Below, piece after piece: positions 50,669 through 61,666 of a DNA stretch of 62,050 bases. Made by a program: the position numbers and the translations under genes. The stretch spans positions 1-62,050 of the forward strand of contig JAUNEA010000009.1 in assembly GCA_030525785.1 (NCBI GenBank). The letters run 5' to 3'. Numbering within the stretch: the stretch's first letter is position 1; each line of letters opens with the position of its first letter. This DNA is from Cardiobacteriaceae bacterium (GTDB lineage Bacteria; Pseudomonadota; Gammaproteobacteria; Cardiobacteriales; Cardiobacteriaceae). Under the pieces are notes generated by a model. The model saw only the letters and a list, made by a program, of their open reading frames with translations. It did not search any database and was not told the origin of the DNA.

Positions 50669-51067
50669 TTATACGCGACGCTTTTTAGGTGGACGGCAAC
50701 CATTGTGAGGAATTGGCGTCACATCTGTAATGCTATAAATGTTAAAACCTACCGCATTCAATGCGCGGACAGCTGATTCACGACCAGGTCCAGGGCCTTT
50801 TACATTCACATCTAAATTCTGCACGCCATATTCTTTCGCAACGTTCCCAGCTTGCTCAGCAGCAACCTGCGCAGCAAAAGGAGTACTTTTTCTTGAACCA
50901 CGGAATCCAGATCCACCAGCAGTTGCCCATGAAAGCGTGTTACCTTGACCATCAGTAATGGTTACGATGGTATTGTTAAAAGATGCATGGATGTGCGCAA
51001 CAGCATCCACCACAACACGCTTTGCTTTCTTTTTTACATTCTTTTGTTTACTAGTAGCCTTAGCCAT
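50669..51067 (-). CDS. rpsK: 30S ribosomal protein S11
   Basis: 132 aa. Basic N-terminal tail, then [21 protein letters not shown] and the C-terminal [10 protein letters not shown]. Forms part of the platform near the E site. 20 nt after rpsM. Confidence 0.99.
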   Translation of the reverse strand: MAKATSKQKNVKKKAKRVVVDAVAHIHASFNNTIVTITDGQGNTLSWATAGGSGFRGSRKSTPFAAQVAAEQAGNVAKEYGVQNLDVNVKGPGPGRESAVRALNAVGFNIYSITDVTPIPHNGCRPPKKRRV

Positions 51068-51087
51068 ATTTACTATTCTCTATCTAA

Positions 51088-51444
51088 TTAACGCTTAATC
51101 GGTTTACGCGGACCTTTGCGAGTGCGTGCATTGGTCTTAGTGCGTTGACCACGTACAGGTAAACTACGGCGATGTCTCAATCCACGATAGCAACCCAAAT
51201 CCATCAAGCGCTTAATATTCATGGAAATTTGACGGCGTAAATCACCTTCAACTTGATATTCACCAACTGCCAAACGCAGAGCATCAACCTCTTCATTAGA
51301 CAAGTCACGAATTTTTTTGCTTGGCTCAACTTTAGCAGCTGCGCAAATAGCGCGAGCTCTGGTTGGGCCAATGCCATAAATTGCTGTTAAAGCAATTACT
51401 GCATGTTTATGCGTAGGTACGTTAATACCAGCAATACGAGCCAT
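51088..51444 (-). CDS. rpsM: 30S ribosomal protein S13
   Basis: 118 aa, [20 protein letters not shown] start and [18 protein letters not shown] at the C-terminus, contacting the P-site tRNA and the L5 bridge. AAGGAG before the ATG. It is first in a unit driven by the promoter at 51475-51503. The usual rpmJ between secY and rpsM is absent. Confidence 0.99.
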   Translation of the reverse strand: MARIAGINVPTHKHAVIALTAIYGIGPTRARAICAAAKVEPSKKIRDLSNEEVDALRLAVGEYQVEGDLRRQISMNIKRLMDLGCYRGLRHRRSLPVRGQRTKTNARTRKGPRKPIKR

Positions 51445-51474
51445 TAAGTTTACTCCTTAAACCCAAAACGGGGT

Positions 51475-51503
51475 ATTATAAATAGTCTAACAGCCAATTT
51501 CAA
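51475..51503 (-). promoter_or_regulatory. Promoter of the rpsM-rpsK-rpsD-rpoA-rplQ unit
   Basis: Minus strand: -35 TTGAAA (51498-51503), 17-bp spacer, perfect -10 TATAAT (51475-51480), in the 69-nt secY-rpsM gap. Gives about 25 nt of leader before the rpsM ATG. Confidence 0.75.
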
Positions 51504-51513
51504 GAACTAACTG

Positions 51514-52845
51514 TCATCTTTTACCAACACCTAAAGTGCCAGCCAAATTGGTTTTCTTCATCAACGATTCATAACGTTGTGAGAGGACATGAGACTGAAT
51601 TTGGTTAATAAAATCCATTGCTACAACAACGGCAATCAACAAAGATGTACCACCAAACAAGAAAAGTACTTGTTCAGAAGCAGAACCTAAATTAATCAAA
51701 CTAGGTAAAATGCACACAAAAGCAATGTACAATGCACCAACCAGTGTCAACCTTTCTTGTACCAAATCCAAATACTCTGCCGTCTGACGACCTGGTCTAA
51801 AACCTTGAATGAAGGCATTAGATTTTTTTAAGTTCTCTGCCAGCTCACGGTTTTCAAACATCATCGCCGTGTAAAAGAATGAAAACAGGACAATCAACAG
51901 GCTAAATGTTGCCATATAAAGGACGCTACCTGGAGAGAATCCAGCCACTAAATCTGCCAAATAACGGCTCACTGAACTTGAAGATGAGGTAAAGACGGAT
52001 AAGAAAGAAATAAGCAAAGTAATAATAGCCGAAGCAAAAATTGCTGGAATTACACCTGCCATATTGATTTTCAAAGGCAAATACTCACGTTGCATTGAGT
52101 TACCATAGGCTTGCGCACCTTGTGGTCTTTTTGCATAATGGATTTGAATCCTTCTCTGTGCTCGTTCAACAAACACAATCAACCCAAACAAAGCCACTAT
52201 AATCAGCAAGGTTAAGAAAAAAGTGCCATAACCAATAACACCTTTCTTTGCTTGATCCACTAAGCTAATGATCCCTGCAGGCATATTAACCGCAATCCCC
52301 GCAAAAATCAGCATCGAAATACCATTACCTATACCGCGTTCTGTAATCTGCTCGCCTAGCCACATCATGAATAACGCGCCAGCACTCAACGCAATGGTTG
52401 CAATGAAGACAAAACTACCTTCACTTACCAGAACCATACCTTGCGCAACAACCGTTCTCGAAATAACAAAGCCTTGAACCAATGCCAAAACCAACGTTAA
52501 ATATCGAGTATATTGAGAAATTTTCTTTTGACCGCTTGAACCTTGCTGACGTAATTCCTTCAGCGGTGGATACATCTGCGCCATCAACTGCATCACAATT
52601 GATGCAGAAATATATGGCGCAACGCCCAATGCTAAAAGAGATGCGTTACTCAGTGCGCCTCCAGAAAACATATTAAACAACTGAAATAGAGATGCCTCTC
52701 CACTGTTAAATAAATCTCTAATCCGCGCTAAGTCAACGCCAGGCACTGGAATATGGACACCTATTCTGTACACAATAAGAGCCAGAATGAGATACCAAAT
52801 GCGCGAAGTCAACTCCTTATAGGGATTTACAGAGGCTTTCGCCAT
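51514..52845 (-). CDS. secY: Preprotein translocase subunit SecY
   Basis: 443 aa, ten membrane helices. Plug and first helix region YKELTSRIWYLILALIVYRIG and GVDLARIRDLF, cytoplasmic ribosome-contact loops with AKRPQGAQAYGNSMQREYLPLKINMAGVIPAIFAS and FIQGFRPGRQTAEYL. It forms the protein-conducting channel with SecE and SecG. Last gene before the alpha unit. No palindrome in 1.3 kb. Confidence 0.99.
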   Translation of the reverse strand: MAKASVNPYKELTSRIWYLILALIVYRIGVHIPVPGVDLARIRDLFNSGEASLFQLFNMFSGGALSNASLLALGVAPYISASIVMQLMAQMYPPLKELRQQGSSGQKKISQYTRYLTLVLALVQGFVISRTVVAQGMVLVSEGSFVFIATIALSAGALFMMWLGEQITERGIGNGISMLIFAGIAVNMPAGIISLVDQAKKGVIGYGTFFLTLLIIVALFGLIVFVERAQRRIQIHYAKRPQGAQAYGNSMQREYLPLKINMAGVIPAIFASAIITLLISFLSVFTSSSSSVSRYLADLVAGFSPGSVLYMATFSLLIVLFSFFYTAMMFENRELAENLKKSNAFIQGFRPGRQTAEYLDLVQERLTLVGALYIAFVCILPSLINLGSASEQVLFLFGGTSLLIAVVVAMDFINQIQSHVLSQRYESLMKKTNLAGTLGVGKR

Positions 52846-52869
52846 AACGCATTCCTTTTACTTAATATA

Positions 52870-53307
52870 TTACTCTTCTACTGAGCCACCAAGAGACTCA
52901 ATAAGCGCTTTGGCACCTTTGGTTACAGCAATACCTTTCAGCTTGACTGAACCTTTCAGTTCACCACTTAAGAACACTTTAACACTTACTGCATGAGCAG
53001 GAGCAAAACCAGCTTGCTTCAATACATTAATATCGACAACATCTGAACCAACGAAAACATTCAATTCGGAAGTACGTAAAGTTACCACTTCGTTTTTGCT
53101 CAAGCTTCTAAAGCCTCGTTTAGGTAAACGGCGTTGTAAAGGCATCTGACCGCCCTCAAAGCCAACCTTATGATAGCCACCTGCACGAGCTTTTTGACCT
53201 TTATGACCTTTACCACTGGTTTTGCCCAAGCCTGAACCAATGCCTCTACCTAAGCGCTTTGGAGATTGTTTCGCGCCACAATCAGGCTTTAACGTATTTA
53301 AATACAT
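52870..53307 (-). CDS. rplO: 50S ribosomal protein L15
   Basis: 145 aa. Glycine/basic N-terminal arm [20 protein letters not shown] that reaches into 23S rRNA. The ATG overlaps the rpmD stop by one base (TAATG). Confidence 0.99.
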   Translation of the reverse strand: MYLNTLKPDCGAKQSPKRLGRGIGSGLGKTSGKGHKGQKARAGGYHKVGFEGGQMPLQRRLPKRGFRSLSKNEVVTLRTSELNVFVGSDVVDINVLKQAGFAPAHAVSVKVFLSGELKGSVKLKGIAVTKGAKALIESLGGSVEE

Positions 53308-53492
53308 TACTGAACCTCTTCTACTGTAAGCAAGTAAGAAACTTTATTAATCATACCACGCACTTCAGGAGTATTTTCCAATACTCGAGACTGGCGGATT
53401 TTGCGTAATCCTAAACCAGCAACGCATTGTTTATGATTGTCTAAGCGACCATTAAGACTTTTCACTAAGGTGACTTTTACTTTATTTGACAT
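53307..53492 (-). CDS. rpmD: 50S ribosomal protein L30
   Basis: 61 aa from ATG 53492 ([17 protein letters not shown]). The frame is open further but those codons lie inside rpsE. Overlaps the rpsE stop by 11 nt and rplO by 1 nt, the tightest packing in the cluster. Confidence 0.97.
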   Translation of the reverse strand: MSNKVKVTLVKSLNGRLDNHKQCVAGLGLRKIRQSRVLENTPEVRGMINKVSYLLTVEEVQ

Positions 53493-54003
53493 TAGCCAGT
53501 ACCTCTTCCAATGACTTATTACGCTTATTCGCAACCTCTTGGGCGTTAGTCATTTTTTTCAAACCATCAATGGTTGCGCGAACCACGTTACCTGCATTGC
53601 GTGTTCCCATGCATTTAGCTAAAACATCTTTAACACCAATCACTTCAAAAACAGCACGCATCGCACCACCTGCGATAATACCTGTACCTTCAGAAGCAGG
53701 TTGCATGAATACTTTAGCAGCACCATGTTTACCAATCACAGGATGTTGTAGTGTATCTTGATTTAAAGCAACTTTAACCATGTTTTTACGCGCTTGATCC
53801 ATCGCTTTTTGAATTGCAACAGGAACTTCTTTCGCTTTACCATAGCCATAACCTACGCGACCTTTACCGTCACCAACCACAGTCAAAGCAGCAAAAGCAA
53901 ATTGACGACCACCTTTAACAACTTTGGTTACGCGGTTTACGCCAACCAATTTCTCTAACAATTCGCCTTCTTGAAAGCGTTGTTGTTCTTTTTGCTGTGC
54001 CAT
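53482..54003 (-). CDS. rpsE: 30S ribosomal protein S5
   Basis: 173 aa. Double-stranded-RNA-like N-domain ([35 protein letters not shown]) and C-terminal domain [19 protein letters not shown]. Important for decoding fidelity and the mRNA entry channel. Confidence 0.99.
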   Translation of the reverse strand: MAQQKEQQRFQEGELLEKLVGVNRVTKVVKGGRQFAFAALTVVGDGKGRVGYGYGKAKEVPVAIQKAMDQARKNMVKVALNQDTLQHPVIGKHGAAKVFMQPASEGTGIIAGGAMRAVFEVIGVKDVLAKCMGTRNAGNVVRATIDGLKKMTNAQEVANKRNKSLEEVLANVK

Positions 54004-54015
54004 AAATTTTACCCC

Positions 54016-54372
54016 TTAGAACTTCAAACCATTTTCACGAGCCGCATCAGCAAGCGCTTTGATACGACCATGATAACGGAAACCGTTACGATCAAAAGCA
54101 ATCTCTTCAATGCCTAAAGTTTTTGCTTTTTCTGCAATCAGAGTACCAACTTTGGTAGCAGCTTCAATGTTATTGGTATTTTTCAAACCTTCAGCAACAT
54201 TATCTTGAACGGTTGAAACAGCTGCTAATACACGAGAACCACTTCCATCAATTAATTGTGCATAGATGTGACGTGAGGTTTTATTCACCAATAAGCTAAT
54301 TTTTCCTTGTTCGCGTATATGCAGACGGGTTTTTTTACCGCGGCGAATCCGACTAATCTTTTTCTGATTCAT
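54016..54372 (-). CDS. rplR: 50S ribosomal protein L18
   Basis: 118 aa, [21 protein letters not shown] start and [21 protein letters not shown] end. Binds 5S rRNA with L5. Palindrome copy near 54050 encodes the KALA at the C-terminus. Confidence 0.99.
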   Translation of the reverse strand: MNQKKISRIRRGKKTRLHIREQGKISLLVNKTSRHIYAQLIDGSGSRVLAAVSTVQDNVAEGLKNTNNIEAATKVGTLIAEKAKTLGIEEIAFDRNGFRYHGRIKALADAARENGLKF

Positions 54373-54385
54373 TTTATCACCCTAC

Positions 54386-54922
54386 TTATTTTTTCTTAGC
54401 TTCTTTAATGATGACACGCTCATCAGCATATCTCACACCTTTACCTTTGTAAGGCTCTGGTGGGCGATAAGCACGAATTTTAGCAGCTACTTCACCAACC
54501 AATTGCTTATCACTGCCTTTAACCAAAATCTCTGTTTGGCTTGGAGTTTCAATAGTAATTCCCGCTGGCGCGTCAAAAATAACAGGGTGAGAAAAGCCCA
54601 ACGCTAAGGTTAATTTTTGACCTTGAGCTTGTGCACGATAACCAACCCCATGCAATTGAAGCTTTTTCTCAAAACCTTGGCTAACACCAATCACCATATT
54701 GTTCAATAAAGCACGCATGGTTCCTGACATTGCCCAATGATCTGGATTATTTTCTGATGCAGGAGCAACACGCAGTACTCCATCATTCACAGAAGCTTGA
54801 GTATATGGATGTAAGTTTAATGAAAGCTGACCTTTGCTACCTTTGACAGTAACAGAAAGATTTTGAACAGTTACATCTACGCCTTTAGGCAGAGATATAG
54901 GTAGTTTCCCTACTCGTGACAT
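54386..54922 (-). CDS. rplF: 50S ribosomal protein L6
   Basis: 178 aa. Two repeated L6 folds; start [17 protein letters not shown], signature [17 protein letters not shown] near the C-terminus. It sits near the sarcin-ricin loop. Confidence 0.99.
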   Translation of the reverse strand: MSRVGKLPISLPKGVDVTVQNLSVTVKGSKGQLSLNLHPYTQASVNDGVLRVAPASENNPDHWAMSGTMRALLNNMVIGVSQGFEKKLQLHGVGYRAQAQGQKLTLALGFSHPVIFDAPAGITIETPSQTEILVKGSDKQLVGEVAAKIRAYRPPEPYKGKGVRYADERVIIKEAKKK

Positions 54923-54937
54923 ATAGTTCTCTCCTAA

Positions 54938-55327
54938 TTAAGCAACATAACAAATAACTTCGCCACCTACTCCACGCTCACGTGCCTTATGATCACTCAT
55001 AACGCCTTGTGAAGTAGAAATAATTGCGATGCCTAAACCACCCAATACACGTGGCAGATCATTCTTCGTTTTAAAAATACGTAAACCAGGGCGACTAACT
55101 CTTTTAATCGCTTCAATAACAGGCTTACCTTGATAGTATTTTAAGTGAATAGTCAAAAGCGCTTTAACATCGCCTTCTACTTTAAATGATTGAATATATC
55201 CCTCATCTTGCAAAACTTTTGCAATTGCTACTTTTTGTTTAGATGATGGCATAGTGACCAATGAGCGACCGATGCGTTGCGCATTACGAATACGCGTCAG
55301 CATATCAGCGACTGGATCTGTTAACAT
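54938..55327 (-). CDS. rpsH: 30S ribosomal protein S8
   Basis: 129 aa, [17 protein letters not shown] near the start and [25 protein letters not shown] at the end. In E. coli S8 represses the spc genes by binding mRNA near rplE; the same order holds here. A 66-nt gap separates it from rpsN. Confidence 0.99.
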   Translation of the reverse strand: MLTDPVADMLTRIRNAQRIGRSLVTMPSSKQKVAIAKVLQDEGYIQSFKVEGDVKALLTIHLKYYQGKPVIEAIKRVSRPGLRIFKTKNDLPRVLGGLGIAIISTSQGVMSDHKARERGVGGEVICYVA

Positions 55328-55393
55328 AAAATTTACCTCTAATCAGTATCAGACTTTATAAATAGCCCTGGAACTTAAATACTAGCTGGTAAA

Positions 55394-55702
55394 TTACCAG
55401 CTAGCCTTTTTAACACCTGGAACTTCGCCACGCATCGCAAGTTCACGAAGTTTATTTCTGGATAAACCAAACTTACGATAAACGGCATGAGGACGACCTG
55501 TGATGCGGCAACGACGCTGCACACGAGCAGGAGATGCATTACGTGGAAGTTTTTGGAGCTTTTCTTGAGCAATCAGTCTTTCTTCATCAGAGTATTTCTC
55601 AACCTGACGAATAATTTCTTTTAACTCAGCACGTTTTTCTGCAAATTTCTTAACTGCTTGTAACCGTTTCGCTTCACGGTTAATCATACTTTTCTTGGCC
55701 AT
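55394..55702 (-). CDS. rpsN: 30S ribosomal protein S14, zinc-free long form
   Basis: 102 aa. The long form without a CXXC zinc ribbon (a single Cys in [27 protein letters not shown]), therefore independent of zinc supply. It is 2 nt after the rplE stop. Confidence 0.99.
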   Translation of the reverse strand: MAKKSMINREAKRLQAVKKFAEKRAELKEIIRQVEKYSDEERLIAQEKLQKLPRNASPARVQRRCRITGRPHAVYRKFGLSRNKLRELAMRGEVPGVKKASW

Positions 55703-55704
55703 AA

Positions 55705-56244
55705 TTAACCTCTAAATGGGAAACCGAAGATTTCTAAAAGCGCTTTAGCGCCTTGATCATCTTTTGCAGTGGTTGTGAAGGTGATATCCATACCACGAAT
55801 CGCATCAGTTTTCTCAAAATCAATTTCTGGGAAAATAATGTGCTCTTTCACACCAAAGCTATAGTTACCACGTCCATCAAAGGATTTAGCACTCAAACCA
55901 CGAAAATCACGAGTACGAGGCAAAGAAATGTTGATCAAACGATCCAAAAATTCATACATACGCTCGCCACGCAATGTAACTTTGCAACCAATTGGCCATC
56001 CATCACGAATCTTAAAACCTGCGATAGATTTTTTAGATTTGGTTACAATGGCTTTTTGCCCAGCAATCAAAGACAAATCACGAACAGCATTGTCCATAAT
56101 TTTCTTATCATTTACCGCTTCACCAACACCCATATTGATGGTGATTTTAACCAATCTAGGCACTTCCATGACATTATTCAGTTGTAATTTCTCTTTTAAT
56201 GCTGGAAGAAATTCTTGATTATATTGTTTCTGCAATCTTGCCAT
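55705..56244 (-). CDS. rplE: 50S ribosomal protein L5
   Basis: 179 aa from ATG 56244 (GAGGAAG upstream), [20 protein letters not shown]. The frame stays open to 56400 but that part lies in rplX. Binds 5S rRNA and contacts P-site tRNA and S13. C-terminal [12 protein letters not shown] partly encoded by a palindrome copy. Confidence 0.99.
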   Translation of the reverse strand: MARLQKQYNQEFLPALKEKLQLNNVMEVPRLVKITINMGVGEAVNDKKIMDNAVRDLSLIAGQKAIVTKSKKSIAGFKIRDGWPIGCKVTLRGERMYEFLDRLINISLPRTRDFRGLSAKSFDGRGNYSFGVKEHIIFPEIDFEKTDAIRGMDITFTTTAKDDQGAKALLEIFGFPFRG

Positions 56245-56251
56245 AACTTCC

Positions 56252-56560
56252 TCAACCGACTTTAGCACCATTAGATTTAAAGAAACGGACTTTAACACCA
56301 TCTTCAAATCTGAAGCCAACACGATCACCTTTTCCAGTTGCGCTGTTAAAAATCTTAACATTGGAAACATGAATAGGTGCTTCTCTTTTTTCAATGCCAC
56401 CTTCAGTACCTAATTGAGGATTAGGTTTAACGTGCTTAGAAACCACGTTCACACCCTCAACAACAATTTTATCACCTTGAACAGATAAAACTTTACCTTG
56501 ACGACCTTTATTTTTACCTGCAATGACGATTACTTCATCACCTTTGTGAATGCGCTTCAT
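56252..56560 (-). CDS. rplX: 50S ribosomal protein L24
   Basis: 102 aa from ATG 56560 with AAGGAG 8 nt upstream; a GTG three codons earlier is not favoured. KOW motif [20 protein letters not shown]. An assembly initiator at the tunnel exit. Confidence 0.98.
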   Translation of the reverse strand: MKRIHKGDEVIVIAGKNKGRQGKVLSVQGDKIVVEGVNVVSKHVKPNPQLGTEGGIEKREAPIHVSNVKIFNSATGKGDRVGFRFEDGVKVRFFKSNGAKVG

Positions 56561-56572
56561 AATAATCACTCC

Positions 56573-56941
56573 TTACAGAACTTCTGGTGCAAGCGAAATA
56601 ATTTTCATGAATTTTTCGCCACGCAACTCACGAGCAATGGGCCCAAATACACGAGTACCAATTGGCTCTAATTTATTATTCAATAACACCGCAGCGTTAC
56701 TGTCAAAGCGTAATACAGAGCCATCGCTACGGCGAACGCCTTTTTTGGTTCTTACAATCAAAGCGTTGAACACATCGCCTTTTTTAACACGACCGCGAGG
56801 TAATGCATCTTTAATAGATACTTTAATAACATCACCAATGCCAGCATAACGACGATGAGAGCCACCCAGTACTTTAATACATTGTAACTCTTTAGCACCA
56901 CTGTTATCTGCAACACTGAGACGTGATTGCATTTGAATCAT
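56573..56941 (-). CDS. rplN: 50S ribosomal protein L14
   Basis: 122 aa, [24 protein letters not shown] start, [18 protein letters not shown] end. Contacts 16S helix 44 at an intersubunit bridge. Only 9 nt after rpsQ, so there is no separate spc promoter at the place used by E. coli. Confidence 0.99.
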   Translation of the reverse strand: MIQMQSRLSVADNSGAKELQCIKVLGGSHRRYAGIGDVIKVSIKDALPRGRVKKGDVFNALIVRTKKGVRRSDGSVLRFDSNAAVLLNNKLEPIGTRVFGPIARELRGEKFMKIISLAPEVL

Positions 56942-56950
56942 AACTACTCC

Positions 56951-57214
56951 TTAGCCTTTTGCTTTCTCAACAATCTCAACCAAACGCCAAGTTTTCGTTT
57001 TAGAGATTGGACGACTCTGCTGAATACGAACAACATCTCCAATATTGCACTCATTGTTTTCGTCATGAGCATGGCATTTCAGGGTTTTTTTAACGTACTT
57101 TCCATAAACTGGATGGCGTTCATACCGAACAACATGTACTGTGATTGACTTATCTGCTTTATTGCTAGCAACCTGTCCTTGCAACACACGTTGAATAACT
57201 TGTTTTTCAACCAT
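56951..57214 (-). CDS. rpsQ: 30S ribosomal protein S17
   Basis: 87 aa. OB-fold RNA binder with [20 protein letters not shown] and [27 protein letters not shown]. 2 nt after rpmC. Confidence 0.99.
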   Translation of the reverse strand: MVEKQVIQRVLQGQVASNKADKSITVHVVRYERHPVYGKYVKKTLKCHAHDENNECNIGDVVRIQQSRPISKTKTWRLVEIVEKAKG

Positions 57215-57216
57215 TT

Positions 57217-57411
57217 TTACACCTTAATATTTTGCTGTGCCAACAAAGTTTTTACGCGAGCAATATCACGGCGAATTTGACGGAATAAGTGAGTCTCTTT
57301 CAAATTACCACTTGCTTTTTGCAGATTCAACTTTAATTGTGCTTGGCGCAATTCCAAAAGTTCATTACGCAATGAATCAATATCTTTTTCTCTTAATTCT
57401 TTAATATCCAT
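57217..57411 (-). CDS. rpmC: 50S ribosomal protein L29
   Basis: 64 aa, two long helices, [21 protein letters not shown]. It forms part of the docking site for SRP and trigger factor. Its ATG overlaps the rplP stop (TAATG). Confidence 0.99.
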   Translation of the reverse strand: MDIKELREKDIDSLRNELLELRQAQLKLNLQKASGNLKETHLFRQIRRDIARVKTLLAQQNIKV

Positions 57412-57824
57412 TACATCACCTTACGGCTGTCAAATGTGGTCCGAACAGGTAATTTAGCAGCTGCTAAACGGAATGCTTCACGTGCTGCCTCTTCACTTAC
57501 CCCTTCAATCTCATATAACACAGTTCCTGGTTGAACTTTTGCCACCCAGTATTCCACGTTACCTTTACCTTTACCTTGACGAGTCTCAAGAGGTTTTTGA
57601 GTAACTGGCACGTCAGGGAAAATACGAATCCATAATTTTCCACCACGCTTAATGTAACGATTGATAGCACGACGAGCAGACTCGATTTGTCTTGCTGTAA
57701 TACGACCACGAGTTGTTGCTTTTAAACCAAACTCACCAAAGCTAACTTCATTACCTGACTGAGCAAGACCTCTATTGCGGCCTTTATGCTGTTTTCTAAA
57801 TTTTGTTCTTTTTGGTTGTAACAT
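57411..57824 (-). CDS. rplP: 50S ribosomal protein L16
   Basis: 137 aa, [21 protein letters not shown] start, [23 protein letters not shown] later. Helps position A-site tRNA. Confidence 0.99.
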   Translation of the reverse strand: MLQPKRTKFRKQHKGRNRGLAQSGNEVSFGEFGLKATTRGRITARQIESARRAINRYIKRGGKLWIRIFPDVPVTQKPLETRQGKGKGNVEYWVAKVQPGTVLYEIEGVSEEAAREAFRLAAAKLPVRTTFDSRKVM

Positions 57825-57835
57825 CTTTGTCCACC

Positions 57836-58549
57836 TTAATCCTTACGACGAGGCTTTGCTTTATTGTTACGACGACGCTTATCATCAGCATTATCACGAC
57901 CGTCATTTGAAGTTTCCAGACCTTCTAAGTTTTCACCCTTGAAAATCCAAACCTTAACACCAATAACGCCATAAGTTGTATGTGCTTCTGCTAAGCCATA
58001 ATCAATATCAGCACGCAATGTATGAAGAGGCACGCGTCCTTCACGATACCACTCTGTTCGTGCAATTTCAGCGCCATTCAAACGACCTGCAATGCTAACC
58101 TTGATACCAATAGCGCCCAATTTCATTGTAGATGCAACCGCACGCTTCATTGCTCTTCTAAACATTACGCGACGTTCGAGCTGCTTAGCAATACCATCAG
58201 CAACTAAGTAAGCATCAAGCTCTGGTCTTCTAATTTCTTCAATATTGATTGAAACAGGGAAGCCTATGATTTTACTAACTTCTTTTTTCAAAACTTCAAT
58301 ATCTTCACCTTTTTTACCAATCACGATACCAGGACGTGCTGTAAAAATGGTAATTTGCGCGCTGTTACGAGGACGCTCAATCTCGATTTTACTCACTGAA
58401 GCATGAGCTAATTTTTTCTTCAAAAACTCACGAACTTCAAAATCTTTCTCGAGGAAATCCGCATAATTACGACCCTCTGCATACCATTTAGATACCCAAT
58501 CTTTGGAGACACCTAAACGAAAACCAATTGGATGTACTTTCTGACCCAT
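57836..58549 (-). CDS. rpsC: 30S ribosomal protein S3
   Basis: 237 aa. N-terminal [16 protein letters not shown] domain with [19 protein letters not shown]-terminal domain [35 protein letters not shown], then a basic low-complexity tail. Forms the mRNA entry helicase site with S4 and S5. Confidence 0.99.
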   Translation of the reverse strand: MGQKVHPIGFRLGVSKDWVSKWYAEGRNYADFLEKDFEVREFLKKKLAHASVSKIEIERPRNSAQITIFTARPGIVIGKKGEDIEVLKKEVSKIIGFPVSINIEEIRRPELDAYLVADGIAKQLERRVMFRRAMKRAVASTMKLGAIGIKVSIAGRLNGAEIARTEWYREGRVPLHTLRADIDYGLAEAHTTYGVIGVKVWIFKGENLEGLETSNDGRDNADDKRRRNNKAKPRRKD

Positions 58550-58562
58550 AATAACCCCGAAA

Positions 58563-58898
58563 TTATTGTTCTTGAACGCGAATAAAGATATTACTGGTTC
58601 TTTTCAGAACACGGGTACCACGCCCTTTAGCACGAGCAGCAAAGCGCTTCATGGTCATACCTTCACCCACTTGGATTTCAACAACCTTCAATGCATCAAC
58701 ATCAGCACCCAAATTATTTTCTGCATTAGCAGCTGCAGAATTCAGTACCTTCAAAATAATCGCAGCGGCTTTTTTAGGACTGAATGTCAAAATTTCAACA
58801 GCTTCTTCAAAGCGCTTTCCACGAATTTGATCAGCAACCAAACGAGCTTTTTGAGCAGAAATACGTGCTCCACGCAATTTAGCAATAGATTCTAACAT
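58563..58898 (-). CDS. rplV: 50S ribosomal protein L22
   Basis: 111 aa from ATG 58898 (AAGGAG 7 nt upstream). The extended hairpin that lines the exit tunnel contains [22 protein letters not shown], where KRF is encoded by a palindrome copy. A second copy encodes KRFEEA. Confidence 0.98.
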   Translation of the reverse strand: MLESIAKLRGARISAQKARLVADQIRGKRFEEAVEILTFSPKKAAAIILKVLNSAAANAENNLGADVDALKVVEIQVGEGMTMKRFAARAKGRGTRVLKRTSNIFIRVQEQ

Positions 58899-58909
58899 CT
58901 GCAATCTCC

Positions 58910-59182
58910 TTAACGCCCTTTCTTATCAGCAGCATGACCACGATAATTACGCGTTGGAACAAACTCACCCAATTTATGACCAATCATATCTTCACTGACC
59001 AAAACAGGAACATGTTGTTTACCATTATGAACGGCAATTGTCAAACCAATCATATCAGGAGTAATCATAGAACGACGAGACCAAGTCTTAATTGGTTTTT
59101 TATTATTTTTTTCTACTGCTTCTTCAACTTTCTTAGCTAAATGCAAGTCAATGAAGAAACCTTTTTTTAACGAACGTGGCAT
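58910..59182 (-). CDS. rpsS: 30S ribosomal protein S19
   Basis: 90 aa, [20 protein letters not shown] start, [19 protein letters not shown] end. Sits in the 30S head with S13. Confidence 0.99.
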   Translation of the reverse strand: MPRSLKKGFFIDLHLAKKVEEAVEKNNKKPIKTWSRRSMITPDMIGLTIAVHNGKQHVPVLVSEDMIGHKLGEFVPTRNYRGHAADKKGR

Positions 59183-59185
59183 AAA

Positions 59186-60013
59186 TTAACCTCTCTTACG
59201 ACGTTGAATAATAAGCTTATCGGTACGCTTATTATTACGTGTTTTGTAACCTTTAGTTGGAGTACCCCATGGAGATACAGGATGACGGCCACCTGATGTA
59301 CGACCTTCACCACCACCATGTGGGTGATCTACTGGGTTCATTACAACACCACGAACGGTCGGACGAATACCACGCCAACGCTTAGCACCAGCTTTACCCA
59401 AAGAGCGTAAGCTATGTTCATGGTTACCCACTTCACCTAATACCGCACGGCAATCGCCTAAGATACGACGACGCTCACCTGATTTCAAGCGGATAGTCAC
59501 ATATTTACCTTCTCTTGCCACAATTTGCACTGAAGAGCCAGCACTACGAGCAAGCTGCGCACCTTTACCAGGCTTCATTTCAACACAGTGAACGACAGAA
59601 CCCACAGGAATATTACGGATAGGTAAACAGTTACCTACTTTGATAGGAGCATCTTCACCGCTACGAATTACATCGCCTGCTTGCATACCACGAGGAGCGA
59701 TTACATAAGCACGCTCACCATCTGCGTAGCAGACCAAAGCAATGTGCGCTGTACGATTTGGATCGTATTCCAGACGCTCAACAACCGCATCAATACCATC
59801 TTTTTGACGTTTAAAATCAACCAAACGGTATTTTTGAGCATGACCACCACCACGATGACGAGTAGTAATACGACCAACGTTGTTACGTCCTGCTGTACTG
59901 GTTTGTTTCTCAACTAAGGCCGCAAAAGGCTTACCTTTATGCAACTCTGGACGAGAGACGTTTACGACAAAACGGCGTCCAGCAGAGGTTGGTTTAGATT
60001 TAATAATTGCCAT
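59186..60013 (-). CDS. rplB: 50S ribosomal protein L2
   Basis: 275 aa. Conserved [30 protein letters not shown] near the C-terminus, with the His near the peptidyl transferase centre. No palindrome. 3 nt before rpsS. Confidence 0.99.
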   Translation of the reverse strand: MAIIKSKPTSAGRRFVVNVSRPELHKGKPFAALVEKQTSTAGRNNVGRITTRHRGGGHAQKYRLVDFKRQKDGIDAVVERLEYDPNRTAHIALVCYADGERAYVIAPRGMQAGDVIRSGEDAPIKVGNCLPIRNIPVGSVVHCVEMKPGKGAQLARSAGSSVQIVAREGKYVTIRLKSGERRRILGDCRAVLGEVGNHEHSLRSLGKAGAKRWRGIRPTVRGVVMNPVDHPHGGGEGRTSGGRHPVSPWGTPTKGYKTRNNKRTDKLIIQRRKRG

Positions 60014-60026
60014 AACTTACCTATCC

Positions 60027-60326
60027 TTATGCTTGCTCAGAAGCTAATGCTTCAATATCAGCGCTCTTATCCAAGCTAACGTAGGCTTTCTTATAGTCTT
60101 TACGTTTCCCCATACGAGAACCAAAGCGCTTTGTTTTGCCCTTAACATTAACTGTATTCACCGCAATAACTTTTACTTCCAGTAATTGCTCAACAGCCAA
60201 TTTAATTTCTTCTTTTGTCGCATCACCCAAAACTTTGAACACCACTTGTTTGTATGGCACAAGTGAAGACGTTTTTTCTGTTACATAGGGAGCGCGAATA
60301 ATCTGCAAAATTCGTTCTTGTTTCAT
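60027..60326 (-). CDS. rplW: 50S ribosomal protein L23
   Basis: 99 aa from ATG 60326, whose ATGA overlaps the rplD stop. N-terminal [18 protein letters not shown]; loop with [23 protein letters not shown], its KRF encoded by a palindrome copy. Docking site for trigger factor and SRP. Confidence 0.98.
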   Translation of the reverse strand: MKQERILQIIRAPYVTEKTSSLVPYKQVVFKVLGDATKEEIKLAVEQLLEVKVIAVNTVNVKGKTKRFGSRMGKRKDYKKAYVSLDKSADIEALASEQA

Positions 60327-60931
60327 GCTAACCACTCACTCACACTTTTCACGGCTTCTTTATCAAACACAACTTTTCCATGATAAAGCAGAATAACAGG
60401 ATCAATTGCTTTAACATCAATAACTGAAACACCAGCTAAATTACGAGAAGCTAAATATAAATTACTTGTTCCATTGTCGGTGACCAACAAAACATCGGAG
60501 CCAAATCCTGAGGCATTCAGATAAGCTACAAAATCTTTGGTTTTTAATGATGGCACATCAAATTGCTCAACCACAGAAAAACGCTCTTGTCTTACCAATT
60601 CAGACAAAATACCACGAATTGCATTACGGTAAACTTTTCTGTTAACTTTTTGCTCATAGTTTCTAGGCTTAGCGGCAAATGTCACACCACCTTTACGCCA
60701 TAATGGTGAGCGGATAGTACCTGCACGAGCGCGTCCTGAACCTTTTTGTTTCCATGGTTTTGCACCACCACCAGAAACTTCTGAACGCGTTTTTTGAGCT
60801 TTTGTTCCTGCACGACCAGCTGCAAAATAAGCAGTAACCACTTGATGCACTAAGCCTTCATTAAATTCAGCATCAAACACATTGCTATCAACAGCGACCG
60901 TTCCAGTAGCATTATTTAATTTTAATTCCAT
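60323..60931 (-). CDS. rplD: 50S ribosomal protein L4
   Basis: 202 aa. The tunnel loop reads [34 protein letters not shown]. In E. coli L4 also controls S10 operon expression by attenuation and translation; the hairpin at 61613-61645 is a possible local target. Confidence 0.99.
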   Translation of the reverse strand: MELKLNNATGTVAVDSNVFDAEFNEGLVHQVVTAYFAAGRAGTKAQKTRSEVSGGGAKPWKQKGSGRARAGTIRSPLWRKGGVTFAAKPRNYEQKVNRKVYRNAIRGILSELVRQERFSVVEQFDVPSLKTKDFVAYLNASGFGSDVLLVTDNGTSNLYLASRNLAGVSVIDVKAIDPVILLYHGKVVFDKEAVKSVSEWLA

Positions 60932-60941
60932 AAACTACCTC

Positions 60942-61580
60942 TTATGCCTTGATGGAAGGTCTAATCACAACATATCCGCCTTTCGCACCAGGAACAGCAC
61001 CTTTAATCAAAAGGAGATTGTTGTCAACATCAACACGCAAAATTTCAAGATTTTGAATGCTGCAAACACGATTACCTAAATGACCAGCCATTCTCTTGCC
61101 CTTGAATACGCGACCTGGAGTTTGGTTTTGACCAATTGAACCAGGCACACGGTGTGATAAAGAGTTACCATGTGTTTTACGTTGACCGCTGAAGTGATGG
61201 CGCTTGATGGTACCAGCAAAACCTTTACCAATGCTACGACCACGAACATCAACACGCTGACCATTCTCAAAGAAATCAACTTTAATTTCTGCGCCCACAG
61301 TGTATTGAGCCAAATCAGCTTCCTCAACACGGAACTCTTTGACCACTGCGCCAGCTGTAATACCAGCTTTTTTGAAATGCCCAATAAGCGCTTTGCTCAA
61401 ATGCTTAACTTTCTTTTCGCCTGTTGAAACTTGAACAGCACTGTAGCCCTCGCCCTCAACTGTTTTCAATTGTGAAACCACATTTGGCTTTACTTCAATC
61501 ACAGTCACAGCATCGGCACTGCCGTCAGCATTAAAAATACGGGTCATCCCAACTTTCTGACCCACTAAACCCATTGTCAT
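60942..61580 (-). CDS. rplC: 50S ribosomal protein L3
   Basis: 212 aa, [20 protein letters not shown]; an internal ATG two codons on (61574) is the more usual family start, but GAGGA lies nearer to 61580. Long loop [33 protein letters not shown] includes the Gln methylated by PrmB. Confidence 0.98.
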   Translation of the reverse strand: MTMGLVGQKVGMTRIFNADGSADAVTVIEVKPNVVSQLKTVEGEGYSAVQVSTGEKKVKHLSKALIGHFKKAGITAGAVVKEFRVEEADLAQYTVGAEIKVDFFENGQRVDVRGRSIGKGFAGTIKRHHFSGQRKTHGNSLSHRVPGSIGQNQTPGRVFKGKRMAGHLGNRVCSIQNLEILRVDVDNNLLLIKGAVPGAKGGYVVIRPSIKA

Positions 61581-61607
61581 AAGTTTTTATTCCTCATGTT
61601 TAATGAT

Positions 61608-61645
61608 AAAAACGGCGAGAGGAGGGCGGGTAACCCTCTTCGCCG
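61608..61645 (-). terminator. Terminator-like hairpin between rpsJ and rplC
   Basis: Minus strand: CGGCGA and GAGGG pair with CCCTC and TCGCCG (6 + 5 bp, a 1x3 internal loop, 7-nt loop), followed by five T. An intrinsic-terminator shape inside the operon, so probably an attenuator or a processing/partial termination site. Confidence 0.5.
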
Positions 61646-61666
61646 AAGATAAAAGAGTGGATTATC

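Noticed and set aside
56245..56400. 52-residue N-terminal extension of rplE
   Set aside because: It is the out-of-frame tail of rplX; the GAGGAAG site and family length support 56244.
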